A stretch of DNA of 12,323 nt from Willaertia magna (Eukaryota; Heterolobosea; Eutetramitea; Acrasida; Naegleriidae): the NCBI GenBank assembly GCA_902984215.1, contig CADWAF010005125.1, forward strand, positions 1 through 12,323. Direction: 5' to 3'. The notes under the pieces are model-generated. The model was not told the DNA's origin. It saw nothing but the letters and a program-made list of their open reading frames with translations, and did no database searches. Position numbers and translations under genes: made by a program. Every line of letters begins with the position of its first letter. Position 1 is the first letter of the stretch. Positions 1 to 6,236 of this stretch are shown one piece after another.

Positions 1-261
1 GGCAAATATAAATATTATTATTTATACAACTTTGAAAATAACAATAACATCTTTTTCATTGGAAGTAATATTGAAATTAATTCTCTTGGAAGGGGAGATT
101 ACAATAAGCAAATGAGTTTTTGTAAGAGAATACACTTACAACAAACTAATAAATCATTTGCAGATATGCAATTTTATTTTAAACAAATTGAAAAGTTAGA
201 AAATAAAAGGGAACACTCCAATCTAATAAATAAATTTGAAAATAAAAAGAGAAAAATCTAA
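1..261 (+). CDS. 3' end of an unrecognised protein gene (partial)
   Basis: The frame is open from the first base of the window to a TAA at 259-261, giving 86 C-terminal residues; the 5' part lies outside the window. The visible part is rich in Asn, Lys, Tyr and Phe. It starts with a hydrophobic and aromatic patch (YYYLYNFENNNNIFFIGSNI), continues through GRGDYNKQ, and ends in a charged, probably helical tail (KLENKREH, then NKKRKI). The long stop-free frame in AT-rich DNA and the convergent position relative to the condensin gene, whose stop is 26 bp away, argue that it is real. I do not recognise the family. An intron-spliced upstream part is likely or at least possible. Confidence 0.6.
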   Translation, partial: GKYKYYYLYNFENNNNIFFIGSNIEINSLGRGDYNKQMSFCKRIHLQQTNKSFADMQFYFKQIEKLENKREHSNLINKFENKKRKI

Positions 262-287
262 ATTATTTATAGAATAAATTTTATAAT
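262..287. terminator. 26 bp between two convergent stop codons, with AATAAA
   Basis: The left fragment gene and the condensin gene end only 26 bp apart on opposite strands. A + strand AATAAA lies at 273-278. Any 3' UTR of normal length would run into the coding region of the other gene. Confidence 0.35.
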
Positions 288-2813
288 TTATTGCTTGGAT
301 TTCACAATTGTAAAACTGGAAAGGTCAGAGCTGCCTTCTAGCTCCAACCCTTGTTCATTACAAATGTGCAACATACAAATGAAACAAAATGGTACTGAAA
401 CTTCAGAGAAATCAGGTTTTCTTTCATCTTCTTTTGGTTTGGAAGTATTGAGATTCGACACTAAATCTTTGAAGTCCACCTTTTCTTCTTCGTTTGATTT
501 AATATCTTTCCACAAGTGATCTTTTAGTGCACGAACATCTACTTGTTTGGCTCTTGTTGCATATTTTATATTGAGTCTTTCTACAAGCTTTGGTGCCTCA
601 ATTAATTGAGTACCTCCCACAGACTCAACGGCTTGGCTGGCAAATTCTTCTTGTTTTACTTCAATATTTTCATCTAATATAGATTGATCAGTGGCATTAG
701 TAACCTCAGACTCTAGTGGTAATGGTTGGTCTTGAGGAACGGTTTCTGGAACAAAGTTATCAGAACCAAGTCCACCAATTTCATCTCCACCAAATGTTGG
801 AACTGAAACACCACCCATAATATCGTCGTCACTATCATCCATTTGTGTTGCAGTTATTGGGGGTGGAACGATAGTTTCTTCTTCTCCAAGTCTTTCCTTA
901 CCAACTTCAGTTATAGTTGTGGTAGGCAAATTGATTGATTTGTTTATAATAGCAGTAGCGAACTTAGGTAAGTTGAAAGGTTTTAACAGTATAGATAATT
1001 CATAATGATAGTCATCTGGTAATAAATTACTCTTCTTATTGGCTGTCTTTATAGTTTTATCAGATATTTGATTGGCTGATGGTTTAGAAACAACAAAATC
1101 TGTCTTTATATTAATATCCTTCATAGCATTATAAAAATCAATTTCAAATTGTTCTTTTGTTGTTCTCTTCTTTCTTGTTTTAGTATTGGTTGTATTGCTT
1201 TTAGATTTGGGTTGTAATTTCCAGTGGTCAACTCCAGCCCAGTGCTTCAATTTACCTGGATCAAAATAGCTGTATTCATTATCTAAATCTAATGTGTCTA
1301 AATTTGATTGGATAATATCAGCAATTGAACCTGTTCCATTAGTTTTATCACTTTGTGTTTGTTTTGTTTCTTCTATTTGTACTATTTCATCTTCTCCTAT
1401 TTCAGGTGCTACAGGAACAGTGGCAAAGTCAGTATCATATAGACCTAGCCCATCGTCATCATCGTCATCGTCTCCAGTATTATTTGCAAAGTGATCAGGT
1501 GCTAAACCACCAACTTCTGTTGTAGCTGCATTTAACAAGGCATTTGCTGCTTCACCTTGTAGAGATAATCTTGTAGGAACCTCAATTATAGGACCTACCT
1601 CCATTGTATCTATTCCACCAATTCCTCCAATTTCATCTATTGCCATTATTTGGTCGTGTTGTTGTATTGCAACATCAATATTTTCTTCCTTTGAATCGAT
1701 CTCTGTATTTTGTTCTGGCTTCTTTTCGTTTTCATCAAGAAGCATGCTAAAATCAGTTTTGTCAAATGCAATAGTTTCAGCCATTCTTAAATCAGTCTCA
1801 CAAATTAATTCCTTTGCTTGTTCTTCTTGTTGTTTATTTATCTCTGGAATCTTTTTAAGGGAATAATCCCACTTCTTGGCGTCAATAATTACCTCACAAC
1901 CGTCACCAATACCCAAATTATTAAGTAATAGTGAATGAGCACTTCCCACATCAAAACTATTCGAAGACCCTATAGAAGAATGGTAAAGTGGCTCAATTGT
2001 ATATGTCAAATCCAATTTTTTAACGTTTAAATTAGAAATATTTGTCTCTAATGTATTAACACCATGTCTAACTCTTTGTTTCTTTTTCTTTTCTTCATCA
2101 CCACCATCCTTGTCTTTGTTTAATTCTTCATCTACAGAATCTCCTGGTTTTTTACTAGAATCAGCTCTACTGAAGCTTGTCAACACTTTGTAAGTTTCTG
2201 TATGAACAGAGTCTACACGAGTTGAATAGATTTTTACACTAGCATCTAATGTACAACTAGCAACTTGAAAATTATTTTCCCCTAAAGTAGTTTCAATAAC
2301 CTCCCCAATATAATCGATTAAATTAAGTTGCCAAGTATTTTTAGCGTTAATCTTATTTTCTGTAGATAATTTAATACAATTGTGAAATAGGTCTTCCAAT
2401 TCAGATGCAGTTAAAGTTCTTGTAGCATTCGAAACTCTTCCGGTTGAACTTCTTTGTGAAGATGTTCTTCTAGATGATGTTGCGGTTGAAGTTAAAAAAC
2501 CTAAACCAACACTTTTTCTTTTTTTCTCCCTTCTTTTCTTTTGAGCAATACTTTTTTCTCTGTCATCGTCATTTTCTTCCTCTTCATCAAAAGTTTTAAT
2601 TCCAGGAGAGAATAAAGTGGATTTTCTTCTATTGTTAGATCTTCTTTCTTTTGGTGTAGTTCTATTGGGTGTTGTATTTGGTGTTTGATTAGGAGTGGTG
2701 AATGCACTACTTATTGATGTTCTTCCAGATCTAATAGAAGATGGTGTTGCGAATACATTATCCTCTTCGTCCATCGTTACATCCTCCGATAGGCTCTGTT
2801 TTCTTTCTGGCAT
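288..2813 (-). CDS. NCAPH: Condensin complex subunit 2 (CAP-H / Barren kleisin)
   Basis: This is the kleisin subunit of condensin, which bridges the SMC2 and SMC4 heads and recruits the HEAT subunits to compact mitotic chromosomes. The protein is 841 residues, close to the family's usual 700-900, in one exon. The conserved CAP-H block lies at about residues 136-215: CIKLSTENKI, then KNTWQLNLIDYI, NFQVASCTLDASVKIYS and RVDSVHTETYKVL. The C-terminal winged-helix part (about 800-841) has FCFICMLHICNEQGLELEG followed by SDLSSFTIVK, as expected for the segment that binds the SMC head. Between them are acidic, disordered stretches including a run of seven Asp. The frame is open upstream to a TTG at 2846, but the first ATG is at 2813 in a good A-rich context (AAAAAATG), so I start there. 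The N-terminal 55 residues hold several Thr-Pro sites. E2F-like sites lie just upstream. Confidence 0.95.
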   Translation of the reverse strand: MPERKQSLSEDVTMDEEDNVFATPSSIRSGRTSISSAFTTPNQTPNTTPNRTTPKERRSNNRRKSTLFSPGIKTFDEEEENDDDREKSIAQKKRREKKRKSVGLGFLTSTATSSRRTSSQRSSTGRVSNATRTLTASELEDLFHNCIKLSTENKINAKNTWQLNLIDYIGEVIETTLGENNFQVASCTLDASVKIYSTRVDSVHTETYKVLTSFSRADSSKKPGDSVDEELNKDKDGGDEEKKKKQRVRHGVNTLETNISNLNVKKLDLTYTIEPLYHSSIGSSNSFDVGSAHSLLLNNLGIGDGCEVIIDAKKWDYSLKKIPEINKQQEEQAKELICETDLRMAETIAFDKTDFSMLLDENEKKPEQNTEIDSKEENIDVAIQQHDQIMAIDEIGGIGGIDTMEVGPIIEVPTRLSLQGEAANALLNAATTEVGGLAPDHFANNTGDDDDDDDGLGLYDTDFATVPVAPEIGEDEIVQIEETKQTQSDKTNGTGSIADIIQSNLDTLDLDNEYSYFDPGKLKHWAGVDHWKLQPKSKSNTTNTKTRKKRTTKEQFEIDFYNAMKDINIKTDFVVSKPSANQISDKTIKTANKKSNLLPDDYHYELSILLKPFNLPKFATAIINKSINLPTTTITEVGKERLGEEETIVPPPITATQMDDSDDDIMGGVSVPTFGGDEIGGLGSDNFVPETVPQDQPLPLESEVTNATDQSILDENIEVKQEEFASQAVESVGGTQLIEAPKLVERLNIKYATRAKQVDVRALKDHLWKDIKSNEEEKVDFKDLVSNLNTSKPKEDERKPDFSEVSVPFCFICMLHICNEQGLELEGSSDLSSFTIVKSKQ
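1452..1472 (-). repeat. GAT/GAC codon run encoding seven Asp in CAP-H
   Basis: Seven consecutive Asp codons, a mixture of GAT and GAC, sit in the disordered acidic middle of CAP-H. Because the codons are mixed, this looks like selected acidic composition more than a freshly slipped microsatellite. Acidic runs are common in this part of the family. Confidence 0.7.
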
Positions 2814-2872
2814 TTTTTGAAATTTTGAACGTTTGTTTTGGCGCAATATTTGAAAAATGGCGCCAAAAACCC
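2814..2872 (-). promoter_or_regulatory. Condensin promoter/5' leader with a facing pair of E2F-like sites
   Basis: The 59 bp between the stop of the upstream gene (2873) and the CAP-H ATG hold two copies of TTTGGCGC, an exact match to the E2F/DP consensus TTTSSCGC. One is on the + strand at 2837-2844 and one on the - strand at 2860-2867. Together they form an inverted pair, and the second contains the palindrome TGGCGCCA. G+C-rich words of this kind are rare in this AT-rich sequence, and I found no other GGCGCC in the window. E2F control of mitotic and S-phase genes is known in animals and plants. Its use in this organism is inferred. Confidence 0.6.
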
Positions 2873-3499
2873 TTAAAACCTATTTCTTGTTGGATTATGC
2901 AGTTGTTGTGATGATTGTTTGTAGAGTTTTTCTAATTTATAAAACCTTTGAGAAGTATCATTTAAATCTGTCACTTTTTGTCTAATTATTTGTTCTATTA
3001 AGCTTACATGCAACTGTTTGTTTTCTAGTGCAAAACCACCTTCTTTTTCATTAACCCTAGCAAAAAGCAAAGAACTTTTTAAATGATCCTTATGATGTAA
3101 ATATATTATTGAAATCATTTCTTCAATATATGAAAGTATTTCTTTGAATTCTTGCTGAATTTCTTCGCTCAATGAATTGTTTTTAAAAAACTTATTTAAC
3201 TCTGTTGTTAACTCCTCTAATCTTCGCTTAAATGTCACTTCTTTCTCAATTACCTTTAGTCTTCCTTCTTCACTAGAAACATCCATACTTGCAACCAATT
3301 CATCATTCACAAAGTAATCCAATTCATCTAACAATTCATGATAAACTGGTTTAACTTTTCTTGTAATTTGAGGTAATCTACTAAAGTCAAATAATTCACC
3401 ACTTTCACCTAACAACGATTCCATTATTTGATGAGATTTACCTAAAATCTCGGTTACATCTTCTCCTAATAGATGTTCATCAACTTTATTCTCTTCCAT
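2873..3499 (-). CDS. Hypothetical helical (coiled-coil-like) protein, 208 aa
   Basis: I do not recognise this protein. It is almost entirely predicted helix and strongly charged, with Leu/Ile at heptad-like spacing in at least two stretches (about residues 70-120, around EVTFKRRLEELTTELNKFF, and about 155-200, around LIEQIIRQKVTDLN). The first 70 residues are acidic, with LFDFSRLPQITRKVKPVYHE as the most distinctive patch. It has no signal peptide, no membrane segment and no Cys, so a cytoplasmic or nuclear structural or complex-forming subunit is likely. The ATG at 3499 has an AAAAATGG context and is the first in frame. It precedes the condensin gene on the same strand by 59 bp. Small subunits of kinetochore, augmin or Mediator complexes have this look, but no motif supports choosing one. 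Confidence 0.75.
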   Translation of the reverse strand: MEENKVDEHLLGEDVTEILGKSHQIMESLLGESGELFDFSRLPQITRKVKPVYHELLDELDYFVNDELVASMDVSSEEGRLKVIEKEVTFKRRLEELTTELNKFFKNNSLSEEIQQEFKEILSYIEEMISIIYLHHKDHLKSSLLFARVNEKEGGFALENKQLHVSLIEQIIRQKVTDLNDTSQRFYKLEKLYKQSSQQLHNPTRNRF

Positions 3500-3605
3500 T
3501 TTTATTGTTAATTAAGTTTAAATAATTGAAAAAAGAGAAGAATAAAAAGAAAGATAGGAAATTCCCTACAGTTTATAATTTTGTACAAATAAAAAAGAAA
3601 TTAAT

Positions 3606-4004
3606 TTATAATTCAGTTTGAGGATTAAAAATTGGTCTCCTTTTAACAACTTTAACAAGTCTTTTATCTTCTGCTTCTGAAATAATACCGTATTTAATTA
3701 ATTCTTTTCTGTTTTCTTTATATCCCTTTAAACGTAACATACTATTATATTGAGCCATATATAATCCACCGAATGCAGAAATTGTTGCTGCAACGATTCC
3801 TCCAGTTACTCTCATTGTTTTTCTTCCTCTAGAATATCCCCATATTGCTGATCCTAATGTCCATAAACCAACAAATGCGAATTCTTCCTTTCTAATATTT
3901 CTAAAAGCTTCTCCTTGACTTGGAGTTTCTTTAATAACAGGAAAAGATAAATGTTCTTTTGTTTCTGTAACACCTTCAAATGAGTTGATGTGAGTATTAG
4001 ACAT
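3606..4004 (-). CDS. Mitochondrial complex I 21 kDa-type accessory subunit (NUXM-like)
   Basis: This is a probable accessory membrane-arm subunit of NADH:ubiquinone oxidoreductase, of the kind called NUXM/NUO21 in fungi and 20.9 kDa subunit in plants. The 132 residues show that family's pattern: FPVIKETPS at 21-29 (family pattern YPVIDxxPP), two membrane helices at about 42-57 and 68-85 with the Gly-rich RVTGGIVAATISAFGG between and within them, then YNSMLRLKGYKEN at 86-98, matching the family's AYQNSAGRLMGFxxN. The basic C-terminal tail ends KVVKRRPIFNPQTEL. There is no cleavable presequence, which is usual for this subunit. The gene is divergent from the RNase kappa-like gene. The match is from memory of the family pattern; a different small inner-membrane protein is the alternative. 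Animals lack this subunit, which fits a protist, plant-like or fungal lineage. Confidence 0.75.
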   Translation of the reverse strand: MSNTHINSFEGVTETKEHLSFPVIKETPSQGEAFRNIRKEEFAFVGLWTLGSAIWGYSRGRKTMRVTGGIVAATISAFGGLYMAQYNSMLRLKGYKENRKELIKYGIISEAEDKRLVKVVKRRPIFNPQTEL

Positions 4005-4225
4005 TTTTTTAAAAAATAAAAAAAATTATTTCACATTGAATTGAATGACAAAAGTCTATCGGGAATAAAGTTAATCAATGTATTACCAATAATTACTTTC
4101 ATCATTAATGCAAATACTTCTTGTTAAATCAACTAAGCCATTATCCACTCCTTTCGTCTTGTTCTTTTCTTCTGATTAATATGGACAGCCTTCCATAAAC
4201 TCGGAGGCAAATTACATAAAAAAAA
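4005..4225. promoter_or_regulatory. Divergent intergenic region between complex I subunit and RNase kappa-like genes
   Basis: At 221 bp this is the longest non-coding stretch in the window, and it must hold the promoters of both flanking genes. Both ends are A- or T-rich immediately before the start codons (A-rich leader ending AAAAAAATGG on the + side, likewise on the - side). The middle (about 4130-4205) is less AT-rich, with pyrimidine tracts such as CTTTCGTCTTGTTCTTTTCT. I see no TATA box at a convincing place and no structured RNA or small ORF that I can support. Confidence 0.5.
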
Positions 4226-4492
4226 ATGGCTCGTTGTTCTCCTTCAACTATTATGTGTTGCTGCAGCTGTTGTGCAGTTTATTCTTTTGTTTCTTTGATG
4301 ATTTTATGTTATATTGGTATTTTAATTGCAGTTAGTGCTTATCCTTTCTCAGAGGGTGTTAATGATCACGTTTATCACTCTAAAAAGTATAAAGCTCAAG
4401 GATGTTTTATTGCAGCCGCAATTTACGGTGCTTTTGTTGTTCTTGGTGTTGTAGTAACGGTTGCTCTTTATTTCAAGAAAAAGAGAGATTAA
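4226..4492 (+). CDS. Ribonuclease kappa-like small membrane protein
   Basis: This 88-residue protein has two membrane helices (about 16-38 and 58-83), a short polar loop and a basic tail (YFKKKRD). The pattern fits ribonuclease kappa (RNASEK), a V-ATPase-associated membrane protein of about 95 residues needed for endocytosis in animals. Shared elements are an N-terminal Cys cluster before helix 1 (CCCSCCAVYS), a helix ending in a Ser/Ala-Tyr segment, the loop element PFSEGVND (PFTExD in animals), and an Ala-rich second helix entered through CFIAAAIY, close to the animal CFIAAGLY. The ATG follows a run of A, as for other genes here. The 3' end converges on the neighbouring gene with 81 bp between stops. 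Some other two-helix membrane protein remains possible because the family is short and divergent. The reported RNase activity need not apply. Confidence 0.65.
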   Translation: MARCSPSTIMCCCSCCAVYSFVSLMILCYIGILIAVSAYPFSEGVNDHVYHSKKYKAQGCFIAAAIYGAFVVLGVVVTVALYFKKKRD

Positions 4493-4573
4493 TTTTTATT
4501 TATTTATTTTTAATGACATTCCGAATTTTTTGTACATGAGTTAAAATACAATATTTTTATAATCACCCTTCAT

Positions 4574-6220
4574 TCACTTGTTAAAATTATTTAATAATTC
4601 TTTTGTTTGTTCTAGTGTTGTGTAAGTTCCATAATTATGCATTGTTGTTGCACAGTTGTATTGTGGGATTCTGCTATTGTAAAACAAATTGCTCATTTCG
4701 TTTCTGGTGGATTCTAACAGGTCACGAATATTTTGCAATTCTTCTTTGATCACTTCTGTTTGGCTTGCGTATTTCTTTACAGCTTCATCTTTATTCTTTG
4801 TCAATTCACATTTTAACTTTAGTTTTAGCTTCAGAAAGTCATTATCAGTTTTGTCCATAGTTTTATCAAATGACCTTAAGACTGGGGAAGAAAGTTGAAG
4901 GTTGGCACTTTCTTTATTTTCCCCTAATACATTATTCTTTCCTCGGTCATGAGGGGCGTTGGGGAATGGATTGCGTTGAAGATTGTTAGAGTTAAACCTT
5001 CTTTGAGCATTGAACTGGTGAGAGTATTTGTAGTTTGTGAAATTGCTTTGATATAATCTGTCATAGTAAAAGGGTGGTTGATTAGGATACATTGGGAATT
5101 GGGGATATACGTAATTGGGATTTTGAAAAGGGATGTGGTTAAATTGTGAAGGCAATTGAGGTAACTCTAAATCTGTTTGTACAGAAGAAGAAACTGATTT
5201 CAAGCAATTTAGCGGTGTTGTATTTGTTGAGGCTGAATTGACTGTTATTTCTGTGTTGGTTGTCACGTCTGATTTCTTACTCTCTATTATTTCAACAAAA
5301 TCCTTTGGTGTTTCCTTGACGGCCGTAGGTTCTTTTTCAATTATTTGTTCTTCTTGGGTTTTGTTTTCAACTTCAACAACCTTCTTTGCTTTTGTTTGAG
5401 GTTGCTGCTCTTTAATACTTTTGCTGGGGAGTTTGGGTTTGGAAACAGCAATTGCTTCTTTCTTGTTATCAACTTCTTCCATTGTTTCCTTGAAGTAATC
5501 ATCACTAAAGTCACTGAACGTTTCAGAAACGTCTTCTTCAAAAGTGTTGTCTTCCTCTTCTTTGGTTGGGAACAGCTCTCCATTTTCTCCTTCATCGTAT
5601 TCAGTTTCTGCTTCAAAATCGCTAAAACTCTCATCAAGCTTGTCATTAACATCTGTATTGTCCAATACATCATCTTCTTCGAAGTCATTTTCTTTGTCAC
5701 TAAGAAAGTCACTGAAACTACTATCTTCGAATGACTCTTCCACTTTAATTGGTTCTATTGGTTTTTCTATTTTGGGGGGAACAACCATATGAGATTTTGG
5801 TAATTGGTATTGTTTTAATTCTTCGTCTTCAGAAACAATGTCGTCAACTTCAATTAAGGGGTCTTCGTCACTTTCAGACAGACTTTTAAAGTTTTCTGTT
5901 AGTTTATTGTTGGTTGAGATTGGATAAGTCGAGGAAAGGTGCTTTAGGTCACTTTCATCTTCACTGGCAATTGTTTCAAAATTATTTGGGAGATTTTTAG
6001 AGTTTTTACTGAACAATATTTCGTTGTACGACTTTATTTCTGAGTTTTGCTTGTTTGCATCTGAGTTAAGGGAGGCATTTACTTTTTGAAACAGTGAATT
6101 AATTACGCTTTCTTTTCTGTTGTTGTTTGCTGATGAGAATGAAGATTTTAACGAAGAAGATTGAGAGTAAGGGTCATTTCCGATAATACTGAACTCTTTA
6201 AAATCTTTTTGCTTTTTCAT
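4574..6220 (-). CDS. Acidic low-complexity protein with coiled-coil C-terminus; possibly C19orf44/DUF4614-like
   Basis: The 548-residue product is mostly disordered. Residues 1-110 are Ser/Asn-rich. Residues 115-250 are strongly acidic and contain three FSDF motifs (169-172, 199-202, 235-238). Residues 250-320 are Lys/Glu-rich. A SSSVQTDLE motif sits at 344-352, then a Pro/Tyr/Asn/Phe-rich segment (361-425). The C-terminal 100 residues form a charged helix (455-512) followed by HNYGTYTTLEQTKELL (528-543). The order of acidic repeats, a VQT(D/E) motif and a terminal Y-x-TLE-x-x-KE motif recalls the animal C19orf44 family (DUF4614, function unknown), but this is from memory and weak. The stop is TGA, the only non-TAA stop among the genes here. 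The ATG lies 16 bp after the stop of the upstream gene, so its promoter probably lies inside that gene. No membrane segment. Confidence 0.75.
   Translation of the reverse strand: MKKQKDFKEFSIIGNDPYSQSSSLKSSFSSANNNRKESVINSLFQKVNASLNSDANKQNSEIKSYNEILFSKNSKNLPNNFETIASEDESDLKHLSSTYPISTNNKLTENFKSLSESDEDPLIEVDDIVSEDEELKQYQLPKSHMVVPPKIEKPIEPIKVEESFEDSSFSDFLSDKENDFEEDDVLDNTDVNDKLDESFSDFEAETEYDEGENGELFPTKEEEDNTFEEDVSETFSDFSDDYFKETMEEVDNKKEAIAVSKPKLPSKSIKEQQPQTKAKKVVEVENKTQEEQIIEKEPTAVKETPKDFVEIIESKKSDVTTNTEITVNSASTNTTPLNCLKSVSSSVQTDLELPQLPSQFNHIPFQNPNYVYPQFPMYPNQPPFYYDRLYQSNFTNYKYSHQFNAQRRFNSNNLQRNPFPNAPHDRGKNNVLGENKESANLQLSSPVLRSFDKTMDKTDNDFLKLKLKLKCELTKNKDEAVKKYASQTEVIKEELQNIRDLLESTRNEMSNLFYNSRIPQYNCATTMHNYGTYTTLEQTKELLNNFNK
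5486..5728 (-). repeat. Three FSDF-containing acidic repeats within the protein
   Basis: The encoded motifs SSFSDFLSDKE, ESFSDFEAETE and ETFSDFSDDYFKE recur at intervals of 30 and 36 residues, each in an acidic setting. The repeat is visible at protein level only; the DNA copies have diverged, so this is an old or selected repeat and not a recent duplication. Confidence 0.7.
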
Positions 6221-6236
6221 TTTTTATTGTAATGAA

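Noticed and set aside
2814..2846. Extension of CAP-H to a TTG start
   Set aside because: Non-ATG starts are unlikely in a nuclear gene, the extension overlaps an E2F-like site, and the ATG at 2813 has the A-rich context seen at other starts here.
5345..5734. Open + strand frame of 129 codons opposite the acidic protein
   Set aside because: It is Phe/Leu-rich antisense of Glu/Lys/Asp codons, with no splice or start support; a shadow frame.
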